From contig NW_006917097.1 of NCBI RefSeq assembly GCF_000516985.1, positions 682,001-746,000 on the forward strand: a DNA stretch of 64,000 nt, read 5' to 3'. The translations under genes were made by a program, and so were the position numbers. How positions within the stretch are numbered: position 1 is the first letter of the stretch; each line of letters opens with the position of its first letter. Positions 22,929-34,431 of this stretch are shown here, one piece after another. The notes below the pieces were generated by a model that saw only the letters and a list, made by a program, of their open reading frames with translations, searched no databases and had not been told where the DNA came from. This stretch comes from Pestalotiopsis fici W106-1 (taxonomy: Eukaryota; Ascomycota; Sordariomycetes; Amphisphaeriales; Sporocadaceae).

Positions 22929-25744
22929 CCCCCATGGTCACTTTTCTTTGTACAACACTGGAATGCATGATACCATCGAGCACGGCGTTTAAAGGATTTG
23001 TTTTTGTTTTTTTTAATGAGCATTGCGAACGGAGCGAATTTTGGACTTCTGTCATTTTGGCTAGGAAAGCAAGCATGTGAGAGACGTGCGTCATTCCGGA
23101 ACGTAGGAGGAGGCATCAGTCTACATGGGTCACGTCACGAGCGTTGTTAGTTCACCGTCTCAAAGCTTGATTGTGCGAGACGCGCATATGGGCTCGCTCG
23201 AAATGAGAAAAACCTCACCAACGGGTTTGACACGTAGCGAGTCTAGTTGAGGCCAATTAGAAAAAAGTCAAAAGAGTCAAGTCAGAAACATGAGAGAGAA
23301 AGGAATTGATAATTTAGAACAAAGACTTCTTGGCAGCATCACTCAAGCCAACAACTGTTGACCACGCTGTGAACCTTCGGTACGCCGATGTCAAACTTCG
23401 CAGGGTTTACGGCACGGTAGCTATCTTGAAGAGAGAAAAAAGGAGAGACATTACGCACCTCACCTCACCTCACACCTTAAAACTGATTATCCAGCCATTC
23501 CCCTTCAGCCACGCCATCCAATATGGTCTTGCTCAGGCAACAACAATCCAGGACAAACGGGAAAGGCCCCCACCATGATCGTTTTCTTTCAATATCGATA
23601 CCCGCCGCCCGCTTTACCCGTCTTTCTTTTTTCCTTTCCTCTTCCCTCCCCACCCTCACCGCCCAACAGCCGATATACCAATCGAAGAGTTCGAGAGTTT
23701 CCCACTTAACCAGCCGAGCCTCAAAGCTTAGCCACCATGCTAACCAGATGCGGTGCAAGCGTTGTGTGATTGTTATGGGGTTGTGGTACGGGTATCGGCT
23801 TCTCTGGGAGACCCTCCTCGTATTTGTTTAAATGTCTGCCTGGCCCTTTCACCCCCTCTCAGTTTTACGGTGCGACAAGATGGGTAGAGACCAGCTAGAA
23901 TGATTGGTGAACTTGGGCTTTTACTTTAGAAGGAGGAGAAAAAAAAAAAGGTCCACGTAATCAATTGGTGAAATGACTGGCCTATACTAGCGCCAAGACC
24001 CTGTCTCTCGATTCTCCAAGGGTAAGAACTTTTGTCTATGATTTTCAGGGCCAAGACAGGGTGTGACTTTTTTTTCCCCTTCTCATTTCTGATTATTTAG
24101 ACAAGAGGCTCTAGTTCATTACCTCTCCATTATTGTCATGTCTTTGCCTTGCAAAGATCCGTGATTTTTCCCTACGCCGGGACTGAGACCGTTGATTTGG
24201 GAGGGGCTGATGTTTAAGGGGGGGAGGCGGAGAGGAGGTGGGAATGGCAAAAGTGTCATTGAAAAGAAACTAGGCATTTTACCCGGAAATCCAGGGCTGT
24301 CAATCGTCGTCGAGAGTACTTTTGGACAGAAAAGTCATTTATTGCCTACATGAGCATGGCAAGATATTGAGAGTCATCATATCAATGGCAGCAAAGGCTG
24401 CAAGTATTCCCGATCGTTCCTTTGTCGATCAGTCTTTAGGAACCTCAAGTTTCAGGAAGCGTATTCATGCAAAACTCTGGGAGCTGAATCTCCAAGGTTG
24501 CCAACAAGCCAAATTGTGCTTCTCGTGATGGATCACATTCGTTGTTCCCCGGATAATCTTAGTAGATACCACCGCGACGTGTTGGTGGTTCACCCCGACT
24601 TTGGTAATGCCTCGGGCCAGAACCGACAAGCATTGATAGGCTCTTTGGCTTTACCAGACCAAAAGAAGATGTCACCTCTCAGGCCATCATTGGAGACTTC
24701 CAGCAATTTCCCCGGTGAATCCTGGTCAAGAATTGAGTCAAGTCAAGGACACATGAGATGACATCTAGTCGCTCTCTTGACAATCAATGAAGATCTTTTA
24801 GGATCGTCATCCGCGAGTGCTGTTGGAGGCCGGGGACCACGTGGAGTGAACCTGCACACGGCCATGCCGCCCTCGTGCTGCCAAAATGGAATGATTTATT
24901 GTTTTGCCAAGTCCTTTTTGTTTCTTGCCAAGTCCAGTCCTATAAAAGTTTACAAGAATTTGTCCAAAGCAAAAGGGTTCAAAATCTCCTAATTTCGAGA
25001 ATAGCGTTTTCTTCCCATAATCAAAGTAAACCATGGTCTCGGTCAGCCCAGCAACAGATTGCCGGAATACACCCAACGAGTAACAATGTTTCCGACATGT
25101 AGTCTTTTACCCAGGCACATCCATCCATCCATCCATCCATCCATCCATCCATCCAGGCAGGTGACCTCTCCTATTTCAAGTCATTTTATACCCATGGTGG
25201 TGACTGAGAAGAATTTCGATCGCCGCTGGTGAGATCTTAGAATGCCCAATTGGGGTAGATTTTAGACTCCGTGCTACCTGTGCCGGCACCCGGAGTATGA
25301 ATTCATTGCCGTTCTATATCGCAAGGCTTACTTACATCTTTCTCGCCAGAAGTTCGTGAAAAAAAAAAAGAAAAAAAAAAGAAATCCGCCAATCCTAGTA
25401 AGTACATATCTATCAATATGCTTCTCAGCTAGAATAATGCAGAACCCGAAAATGGCAGATATATAGACACACAAAGACAGAGAGGAATGTTTTGCATAAC
25501 GCCATAACTTTCGTGTAATCATTAAACTTCCTTATCTAACCTCGGAGCTCCAAATGCACCGTAGAGGAAATTGGGTAACAGGGTATCATCGCTGCCCATC
25601 CTCTAGAAGAAATATTTATATCACAATACTGCCATCCCAACTAAATGCTCTGTCTCCAGGACGAGATACCGTGGCTGTTTTCCCGGTACCATACGTACAA
25701 GCAAATATGTGTTTGCAGATGCACTCCTGACAAAAGAAAATCAT
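22929..25744. other. Intergenic region between two convergent genes
   Basis: About 2.8 kb with no supported gene. It holds the CATC repeat at 25118-25154 and A-rich runs near 23938-23951 and 25358-25380. The many short open frames lack family motifs. This is longer than expected for two 3' ends, so a non-coding transcript or a small missed gene is possible. Confidence 0.45.
25118..25154 (+). repeat. CATC tetranucleotide microsatellite
   Basis: About nine perfect copies of CATC in a row, between two 3' ends. It is likely to vary in length between strains. Confidence 0.9.
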
Positions 25745-27908
25745 CTACCTGTTGATAACCTCAACCTTTGTGAATCTCTTGACTTCGTCGGGTGTACGTG
25801 TCACGACCAGTTGCTGGCAGAATAGTCCCCAGTCGTCGCTCGTGCCCTCCTTGATGGCATCGGCCAAATCAATGCGATAGCGTTCCCGGTACGCCCTCTT
25901 GATTGCCGACATGTGGTGTCTGTCCCAGTGATAACGGACGAGGCGGCTGATCAAAAGCTCGCGGCGGAGGTGGTCCTTCTTTGAAGCAGTAAGCGCGTGG
26001 TTGATGAGGAGAGCATCCCGGACGGGTTTGTTGATAACTCCATTGAGAATATGCGCCAGAAGTTCACCCTAGATATTTTTGTCAGCCGTGTTTATGGTCA
26101 TTCAAGACAGCGTCATTACTTACGACAAGATTCCCACTCTTCTTGAGAGCATCTCTGGCGAAATTCGACCCATATGTCCTCTCGTACAATTTCAAAACGT
26201 CTCGCAGGTGCGAGTCGCTCCGCATGATCACGATCGAGATCATGGCCGACTCGCCACCCTTCTCGCTCTTCACGGCCTTGCGAAGATCATGCACGTCGTC
26301 CTCGACCAGTCTAGAGTCAATGGGGAGGAGACGTCCATACTCGTCGAATTCTTCCATCCTATTCTCATCCAGTACCATGAGCACGGCCCGCTTGAACTTG
26401 TCTTCCTTGAGTTCCATCTTCATGCACTGGGTCAGGCTGTCACGGTACTTTTTATCGCTGAAGCCGTCCTTGATCCGGCGGATCTCGTCGTTGGTGCGCC
26501 CCATGATGGACTCAATGAGGAGCTCGCGCCGCGTCTTGTCGCCCTGGTACCAAAAGTTGGCCCAGTACGCCTCGCCCTCCCACTTTCCGAGCGCGACAGT
26601 GTAGCAAGCCTTCATCAGCAGCGGGTCCTCGTCCTTGAGCCGCGCCCGAACGTGCTTGGCAATGTTGACGCCCCTGCGCTCACTGCCAGTCTTGACCAGC
26701 CGCTTGTACTCGGAGCGCAGGTCCATGACCTGCTCGTGGGTCAGGCCCGGTAGGATCTGGATCAGAGGCCCCACGTCCGGTGCTCGCCTTTCGCCCTTGA
26801 GTGCCTGGGCTAGAGTTGCCGCATCGTCCTCGGGATCGCTAAAGCGTGCTCGCCTCTTCTTCTTGCCGCCGCGCTCGTCATCCGACCCGCCCGGGGACAG
26901 AGGCTCGATAGGTGATAGCGGCCCATTGGAGGGAAGCAGCAGAGGGGACGGCATTGGTGACATGGATTGGTAGGTACCGTGGTACGACTCGAGCAGCGGA
27001 GAGCCGGGCGCATTCGCCAGCGTCAGATGTAACCCTGTTGGGAAGCCAGTGTTGACCGTGAGCGAGGACATGCCCTTGACTGGCGGTGCTGGTGATCGCG
27101 ACCGGCTGCGATGCCGACCGCTTGGTTCGACCGTCAAGTTGGACTTGGAAGATCTCGATTCATGCTTCTTGCTCGACGTCCGCCGCGGCTCAGGGCTGGG
27201 ATCACGGTATGATGGCCTGTGTGGGCTATGTGGAGCCGGTCCATTGTACTCTGCATGCCGTACATTGTACCCGTAACTACCACCGTTGTTGTTGACTCCC
27301 CATTCTGGCATCTTTGCGTACTTGGCGTCCGAGTTTGGAGGAGAGTTATCTCGCGGATACCCGCCTGGCATAGTTGGCGAAGAGCCATATGCCAGATCCT
27401 CTTCGAGTTGAGCCTTCTTCTCCTGCTTCTTTCTCTCCTTTTCGCTGTCCGACTGGAGGGCCTTGTCCATGACCTTTTCGGCATATTTGGCCGGTAAGAA
27501 GGCGGCGGCACCACCCAGCGCCTTTGCCAGGCGGTCCTTGTCGAAATCTTGATGATGTTGCCTTTCGGGGTGTATCCGATATTTCCGTTCCTTATCCGAA
27601 TGTCTGGAGTGCCTGCTGTTGTCGCTCTCATCCGAGAACCTGTCTCGGCTTCGGCGGTAAGACGACTCATCTGTAGGTGAGGTCACACGGTAAGGACCCC
27701 TAGGATCATCATAGCCGTAGGTAGAGCGCCGCGAGGGAGCATCGTGATGGTCATCGTAGCTAAAACCAGCTGGAGGCGAGGGCATTCTCACAGCGTCCAT
27801 GATATAAGGCTCTGGAGCGCGGCTGCGACTGCGATCCCTCTCGTCGTCCCGGCGGCCAGGAGAGCGTGATCGGCCCCGCCGACCGCTCTGATCAACCTGA
27901 AGAGACAT
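25745..27908 (-). CDS. Annexin with long disordered N-terminus
   Basis: Two exons (27908-26124, 26068-25745), intron 55 bp, 702 residues. The ATG at 27908 starts MSLQVDQSGRRGRSRSPG. The first 375 residues are low-complexity, rich in Arg, Ser, Asp, Pro and Tyr (RS-type patches, several PSP/SPS sites). They end with a basic stretch near KKKRRARFSDPEDD. The C-terminal 325 residues are annexin repeats: GPLIQILPGLTHEQVMDLRSEY, LLIESIMGRTNDEIRRIKDGF and the last repeat region spanning the intron. Annexins bind acidic phospholipid membranes, usually with calcium. The typical GxGT calcium loops are hard to see, so calcium binding may be weak or lost. Fungal annexin-like proteins of this long type form their own group. 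The RS-rich head could direct nuclear or condensate localisation. Confidence 0.88.
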
Positions 27909-29877
27909 TGTCGGCAATAATTCAGTCCTCGAGACAGTGCGCTTGTAAAGTCAATTGAGACCCTCGGATGCACTTGTATATATCGTTTTCCTCGAGTCCG
28001 CTTTGTTGAACCAATTGACTCGAGATGATGACTGCGGGGTAAGTTATTGTAAGATTCCAAAACGTAGATCGTCGCGTCCCGCTCCTAGGGCTGGATCTGA
28101 GAACCGTAGGTAAATGAGTAGTAGAAAGTGGCGTTTTCTGTTCCGTGCACTCGACAATAGCCACTCTTGAGCCGAGGAAAATGTTTTCTATTCGTCTCTT
28201 GTTGAATTTCCTCGGAGCAGTGGATGAGAGACTCTCGCTCTATAAGTATCAAGAAGCTACAAGGAAGGCGACCCGCATTCTTTTGTATTATCTTTTTCCT
28301 GAACTTCTAGAATAGCCGAAGGAGAGATAAAAAAGACCATTTCGGGCATTGCTTCTCTTTTGCTTGGACCACAACAGCTCCACTAGACGTGCATGGTTGA
28401 GAGGGGCTGGGGCGTCACGGAGGACAAGTGAGCGCAAATGAGACGCGTGCGGCTGGACCCTTTGGAGCCTTTCCTTCTGTAGGACTGCAGCGCTCACATG
28501 GGCTCACGAGGGGCTCGAGGGGCTCATACATGGGGTCTCGCACTGGGAACCAATGAGGCGGGCCGCCGGTCATCGCTCTCCCCGTGCTGCCCTTGCTTGG
28601 TGTTGCAGCCTTCTGTACCTTCAGTTGCTTCGCCTCTATGGAATTGCGGGGAGCACTGCGGTGCCTTTCTGGGTTTCTCAGCAAAAAACTCGAGCTCACC
28701 TACCTTGGCTACAGATTACATACTGCCGATTGACCTGCAGCGGGATACGGCGACATGCTTTCTTTCTCTTACCTTGGACGTCATGTCCACGTCGGTGCGG
28801 CAGTGCTTCGAAAGACGGACGTACCGCAGTGGAGTCAAAACGAAAAACAACAATCAACAATCAAGACCAACACCACGTATGATACCGAATAGCTAACTAC
28901 TTGCGGGAGACGGATTCATGCATAGGACCGGACCTTACATAGTTTCCGCCCTTGCCCCCAGGTTGGATATGCCGGATTCGTGACTTGACCTTTTGTGACT
29001 CTTCCTGTGCTGGCAAGTTTTGCAACCATTGACAGTGGTTGGTTTTTTTAGTGGGTTGTGTGACCAAGTAGCAAGACCCGACTGACTGGATGGGGCAGAT
29101 GAGAATCCCCCAGATTGGTGCGCGGTTCGCTAAAAGGCTCCCCTAGTAGCGGGTGGCTCTTGTTACTACTAACTAGGCTTGGTAAACCTAACCCACCGAA
29201 CCTGGGAGAGGATTGTTGGGAGACACTCACTCGTAATGTATGTATGTCCCAATTACATACATCCAGCATATACTTCGTGCTACCTACCATCTCTCACTAC
29301 ATGACAATGGGTATGGACGCATTTCTCCACCCGTGTTTCAAGATATCTTGTGCTCAAAGAAACACCAATGAATTGGATCCGTGTCGCCTCTTCTGAGAGA
29401 CGACGACGGGCAGCCACGCATGAGAAGACCGACCGAGAATGTCCCCGCTTTGCTCTGCTGTACCTACCTGTCTACACTAGGGCAGAAAGTTTTTGTAGTT
29501 CTCGACTTGTCCATCCATGTACGTCTCAATGGAAAGGCATCCGCCCAGTCGAAGAGCCTTTTTTCTTGTTGTTATTTGTCACAAATCGAAGTGTCGCGGT
29601 TCCGGCGGCTCTACGTATGAGAAAACAGAGAGAGGCTCCGTGGGATCTGGACAACTACTCTGCACTAGGTATACTGGACATTTATTCAATCGGGCACCGG
29701 AAAGTGGCATCTTGTAGTGGGTCAAGCGCCCGGATTGGGCCGTCATCAATGTCATCTGAGCCTCAATTCACCTCAAGAGGAACAAGGCCGAGACATGGAG
29801 AAAAAGGTCCCTTTTCGAAAATGCATGTCCACTCGAGGATTGCGGGAGTTTCCTTCATTCTTGGAATGGACGACATC
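27909..29877. other. Intergenic region upstream of the annexin gene
   Basis: About 2 kb that includes the annexin promoter and the 3' flank of the FAD monooxygenase. Open frames on both strands are short and show no family match. A TACATACAT-type patch lies near 29237-29266. I see no gene. Confidence 0.45.
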
Positions 29878-31002
29878 TTAAACACGAGAAGGATCCACTA
29901 CATGCAATTCGGCTATCCTCTTCTTACTGTCCTCCACTGATCTCCGCCACACGTCATACTTTGAGCTTGCAAATTGTCCCAGGTTGTCGACGCCATGGTT
30001 GGATATGTATTCTGCCAAATCCAGTCCATCCTGAATCGCGAGTTGCGCACCCTCACCGCCAAGTATCGGCGTAGCATGCACAGCATCGCCAATCAGAAGC
30101 ACACCGCGCTCCGACAGTTGCTGTGCGACCTTGGGCTCGGGGGTCAGGCAGCGCATAAGCCAGTGAAGCGTCCTGTCCTTCTTGACCCTATCCGCGTCAA
30201 ACACATCTCGAAAGGGCAGGGCGAGGCTCTGATGAAGACTCTTGAGCTCGTCGTAAAACGCCTCGGGTGTGTCGGTCGCGCCCGACGTGGCCCGTCCGGG
30301 ATGGTGGAGGGCATCGCGGCCATTGTCTCTGGCCGGGCGGGAGTAGACGTAGCTCAGCTCGACCCGGGATTCGCTCATGTCGTTTACTGATATCTCCAGA
30401 AAAACATTGCCCACGCGTGTCTGGAGTTGGACACCGTGTTTCATGTACTCGCGAATTCTTGCCGCGTATTCTTCAGGCGACATTCGCCGCCTGCCGTTGA
30501 ACACCACGTATGGTAGGACTTCTGGCTCAATGCCCGCCGCCAGGCTCTGGCGGGTTATTGAATGAGGCCCATCGCAACCAACCAGACACGTTGTTTTGTG
30601 CTGATGGCCGTCCTCGAATACGACGTTCAGATCTCGTGAGGCAGGAACCATATTGATCTCTTTAAGCTTCTTGTCCCATTGTATAGAAAGAGAGCGGCCA
30701 AGAAGCGCTTCAAGCCGGCCGCGATGACACCGGAAGCCATCGCTGGTGGACAGACTCCCCAGCCCTCCCTCATGTGCGTTGACAGCCAATGTTCTTCGAA
30801 ACGAGCTCTCATCCATGTCGAGGAGGCTCAAAAGAGGCCGATAGGTTGATGGGTAGAGCGTGATACCATAATTGTAGCGTGATGCAGAGGTTGCTCGATC
30901 GTACAATATCGAGGCGATCCCTTTACTTTGCAAGCTCAATCCCAGAGCAAGACCGCTGAGCCCTGCACCTATGATGGTGACCTGAGGCAACTTGGATGCC
31001 AT
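29878..31002 (-). CDS. FAD-dependent monooxygenase (aromatic hydroxylase / epoxidase-like)
   Basis: Single-exon gene, 374 residues. It is a class A flavin monooxygenase of the type annotated as salicylate hydroxylase or zeaxanthin epoxidase-like in fungi. Three flavin-binding landmarks are present: GAGLSG (12-17) in a Rossmann strand, CDGPHS (the DG motif, Asp144-Gly145), and GVLLIGDAVHATPILGGEGA (Gly305-Asp306). There is no signal peptide. The protein ends soon after the third motif, without the C-terminal helix or membrane anchor found in meroterpenoid-type enzymes. It lies on the same strand as carB, 530 bp from the carB stop codon. That makes a carotenoid-tailoring role worth testing, but neither substrate nor co-regulation can be read from the sequence. 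Confidence 0.88.
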   Translation of the reverse strand: MASKLPQVTIIGAGLSGLALGLSLQSKGIASILYDRATSASRYNYGITLYPSTYRPLLSLLDMDESSFRRTLAVNAHEGGLGSLSTSDGFRCHRGRLEALLGRSLSIQWDKKLKEINMVPASRDLNVVFEDGHQHKTTCLVGCDGPHSITRQSLAAGIEPEVLPYVVFNGRRRMSPEEYAARIREYMKHGVQLQTRVGNVFLEISVNDMSESRVELSYVYSRPARDNGRDALHHPGRATSGATDTPEAFYDELKSLHQSLALPFRDVFDADRVKKDRTLHWLMRCLTPEPKVAQQLSERGVLLIGDAVHATPILGGEGAQLAIQDGLDLAEYISNHGVDNLGQFASSKYDVWRRSVEDSKKRIAELHVVDPSRV

Positions 31003-31534
31003 TGCCTGTTCCCAATGAGATTTGAATTACCACGATGGTCAGTTGAACAAAGGCCAAGAGAAATGCCAAATAGACATTGGTGTCAAGCCCATGGGAATCA
31101 AGTCTCTTAACTATAAGTACTAGCGCGCTTGAACTACGTAGAACGATACGCCAAGATCGTGCTGAACCTTGATCTCTTTCGAGATCGAGTTTTCCTGGTC
31201 AGCGGACAAGGCAGTTCGGACTTGCATCTCTTTCCAAAACAAATGTAATTTTGATTATGCCAGCATTACTCTGCCAGGGCTGGCTGCATTTCGGCTTCAC
31301 ATTCTGACATGTTGCACCATGTGTTGTATTTTAGCATATTGTACAACAGTATAGTCAAGTTGCAAGTAGCTGTATCAGAAAATAGATACTGTTATGGGAT
31401 TCGAAGGAAAAATTACGATAAATCGATGCAAAAAAAAGCAAGTGAATTTCATTTTCATTATAATATTTGAGTATCCCAAAATCCCGTCTAACCCCAGAAT
31501 TCGCTACAATGACAAGACAGAGAGATTCTAATTC
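31003..31534. other. Intergenic region between carB and the FAD monooxygenase
   Basis: About 530 bp. It serves as the promoter of the FAD monooxygenase and the 3' flank of carB. The stretch 31380-31480 is AT-rich. No other feature is seen. Confidence 0.5.
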
Positions 31535-33327
31535 TTAAAGCAAGGGCCGCCAAAAATACGCCAACAGGGCAAGCCAAAGTGAGAAAAAAGCCGTAAGCGC
31601 AATGGCCTCGACCGATATCAGTGGCGGTGTCTGTCGGTCGAGCTGGCTCGTCGACCGCGTCTGCGGCACGCCCAAGTCCTCGAGCTGCGCCGGGTGCGTC
31701 GACCACGGGGCCGCGATACCGAGGTCGCCGAGGATCTGCTCGGCCGTGATCTTGGCGCCGGCCAGGACAATGGGCACGCCGGTGCCGGGGTGCGTGCTGG
31801 CGCCGACAAAGTAGGCATTGGCGAACCCCCGGGCCCGCGTGCTCGGCCGGAACTTGAGCACGTTGAAGAAGCTGTGGCTCAGGCCCAGGATCGAGCCCTT
31901 GTCCAGGTTGAACTTGGCCTCCCACGTAAAGGGGTCGTTGACAATCTCGTGCGTGATAAAGTCGCTCAGCGGCGCGGCGCCTGTCCGCGCCGAGATGGTC
32001 GAGAGCACCGAGTGCCGGGCACGGTCGACGAGCGCCGCCCAGTCGTGATCGCGCGGGATGCCGACGTCGTCGGACTTGACGAACCCTTTGCTCTGGTAGA
32101 GATGGCCGACGGGAACCAACGCGATGACAGCGTCGCAGCCCGGGGGCGCGGCGTCCTGGTCCATCCTGGTCGGCACGTTGATGTAGAAACTCGGCTCCTT
32201 GGGTAGTTCCTGTCGGTCGAAGATGGCGTCAAACGACTCACGATACTCGTCGGCCAGGAAGATATTGTGTGTCTGTAGTTCCGGTACCTTGCGGTCCAGA
32301 CTCCAGTAAAAGGAGATGGAGCTGCAAGACCCGTCTCGCTTGCGCAGCGACTCGCTATGCTTGGCGTTGCCGGTTGTCTGAGGAAACAGGTTGCTATAAG
32401 CATAGACCAGATCTGCGTTCACCACCACAATGTCCGCGTCGATCCTCTCGCCAGACTCTAGCAGCACACCCGTCGCCGTCTTGCCGTCGGGCAGGGTAAG
32501 AACCTGCTTCACTGGCGTGTTGAGCCGATACTTGACGCCAAATCTCTCACTCACGTTGACCAGGGCCTGCAGCACGGCATGAAATCCGCCCTTGGGATAC
32601 CATATACCTTCCGCCAGTTCCGTATACTGCAGCAGCGAGTAAGTAGCGGGCGCGTCAAAGGGGCTCATGCCCATATACATGGTGGCAAAAGTAAAAACCC
32701 TCCGCAGGCGGTCGGTCCAAAAGTAGCGGCTGGCACGGTTCCAGATGCTGTGCAAGGGGTGCAGCTTGAGGCCGGTCCGGACGAACCACGGGTTGGCAAG
32801 ATCCCACCACGTGGTAAAGTTCTTGTGCAGGACGTCGCTGACACTGAGCTCGTAGTGGCGATGCGCCTCGCCGAGCCAGGCAAGATACCTTTCGAAGCCG
32901 CCCTTGCCCTCCCACCGCTCAATCTGGTGCTTCATGCGCGCCAGGTCCGTCGAGAGCTCAAAGGACTCGCCGTCGGCGAACCAGACATTGTAGTTGGTTG
33001 GACACCGCAGCAGCTCGACGCCCTCGGCCTCGAGCGACGTGTCCAGGTCGTAAAAGGTCTCCCGGAACAGCTTGGGGAGCAGCAGCAGCGACGGGCCTTG
33101 GTCGAAGCGGTACCCTTCATGGTGAATGAGCGAGCACCGACCGCCCGTGAATGAGTTCTTCTCCAAGACCGTGACGTCAAAGCCCGCCTTGGCCAGACGA
33201 GCTGCCGTTGCGATGCCGCCAGCGCCAGCGCCTGTATTTTCATGGTCAGTAAAGGAGGCTCATGAAACGGTTTTCTCGAGTTGAGCTTACCGACGACAAT
33301 TGCTTTCTTTTGCCTCACCTTTTCCAT
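31535..33327 (-). CDS. carB: Phytoene desaturase
   Basis: Two exons: 33327-33291 (37 nt) and 33231-31535, intron 59 bp, 577 residues. The enzyme introduces double bonds into phytoene to give lycopene, and in Fusarium CarB also acts on later intermediates up to torulene. The N-terminus is a dinucleotide-binding fold (VVGAGAGGIATAARLAKAGF), completed only after splicing, followed by VLEKNSFTGGRCS. The C-terminal flavin/carotenoid signature is clear: YFVGASTHPGTGVPIVLAGA. A hydrophobic segment at the very end (ALTAFFSLWLALLAYFW) can anchor it to a membrane, as in fungal homologues. Length fits the fungal family (about 540-600). It lies upstream of the FAD monooxygenase and downstream of carRA, all on the same strand. 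Light induction is known for the family but not shown here. Confidence 0.95.
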
Positions 33328-34431
33328 TATTGATCGAGTATTCCTTGAGCAGTGAACCAAGGACAAGACGACCACAATGTGAATAAATGCAGTCTGGTGT
33401 ATATGTTATTATGACCGTCGCCAAAGTCTATGTGTACTGGTGAAAATCAAGAATAAGCAAACAGGTTTCGTTACAGCACAAAGATTTTATGCGTGCTGTT
33501 TCTTCATTCTACACAAACCACCGAAAAAACCTAACAATCGGGATTTAAACTCAACTTACACGTGCGAGAATGTTTCAATAGTGGCACAAGCCTGTCGTTT
33601 TGGTGGCAGGCACAGCGACTAGGTTTAGTGTGTTGACAAAATTGCCTATTTAGTCTAGTTCGAGATAACCAAGAAATATTCCTTGAACGATGGGGCCATG
33701 TAAAGAAGCAAGATCAAAACATAATAAGACGGCCAATATTTCTGTCCGCTGGCAAGTCCTGATTCATCATACTGGCTTGGACTACAATGTGCCAAGGATG
33801 CCCTTTCTTTGCATCGCGACCGAAATGGATCCGTGGAGGAACTCGCACATTGCTGTTGTCCGAGTCCGAATGGATCATGAATCATCATTCCCAGAAAAAA
33901 AAAAGCGTTCGTCGTCGGCAAAGAGCTTGAGCGCATTGACCCGCCAAGAAGACGGCGACGACGACAAAAGAAAAGGGAAAAGAATGCATATCTTGTCAAA
34001 TAAAGCTGTAATCAAAACATACAAGTGTACCCAGGCACTAAATTCGGTGTCAATTGTAAATCCGCCGTGTCTTGAGTTTGTGGTTTTGTCTTGGAACTCA
34101 GACCACCACCAGGACTCATGGTGCCACTTTTCTTTCCCCCCTCCAGAGGTGGATACACCTATGATCTTAGTGATCGTCACTTTATTATAGTCTGGCCATC
34201 GGGTAGAAAGATAACAATGTGGTATAATCTTGAAGATTCCATATAATGTAGCATATTAGAAAATATTTCAGAGTATGTCTATGCAGTTCTATACAATGGG
34301 CCTGCCATGTCGCGTCATGCTTCAATTTTCAGCTGGATGGAGAATACCTTGATCATTGAAATGATCCATTATGTCTAGAGTGTGGTGGTTGCTGTGAGAT
34401 CTTGGCAGATCTGCCGTATGCCCATACAATC
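33328..34431. promoter_or_regulatory. carB promoter region / carRA 3' flank
   Basis: About 1.1 kb between the carRA stop and the carB start, which must hold the carB promoter. I see no gene for an opsin (carO) or carotenoid oxygenase (carX), which sit with carRA/carB in Fusarium. Several GATC and AGATCT sites occur near 34395-34412. I could not assign a proven light-response element. Confidence 0.45.

Noticed and set aside
26079..26753. Long antisense frame inside the annexin gene
   Set aside because: Shadow of GC-rich coding sequence; no family match and no codon-use support.
33655..34190. Open frames between carB and carRA
   Set aside because: Looked for an opsin or carotenoid oxygenase; no retinal-binding or histidine motif and the composition is that of non-coding DNA.
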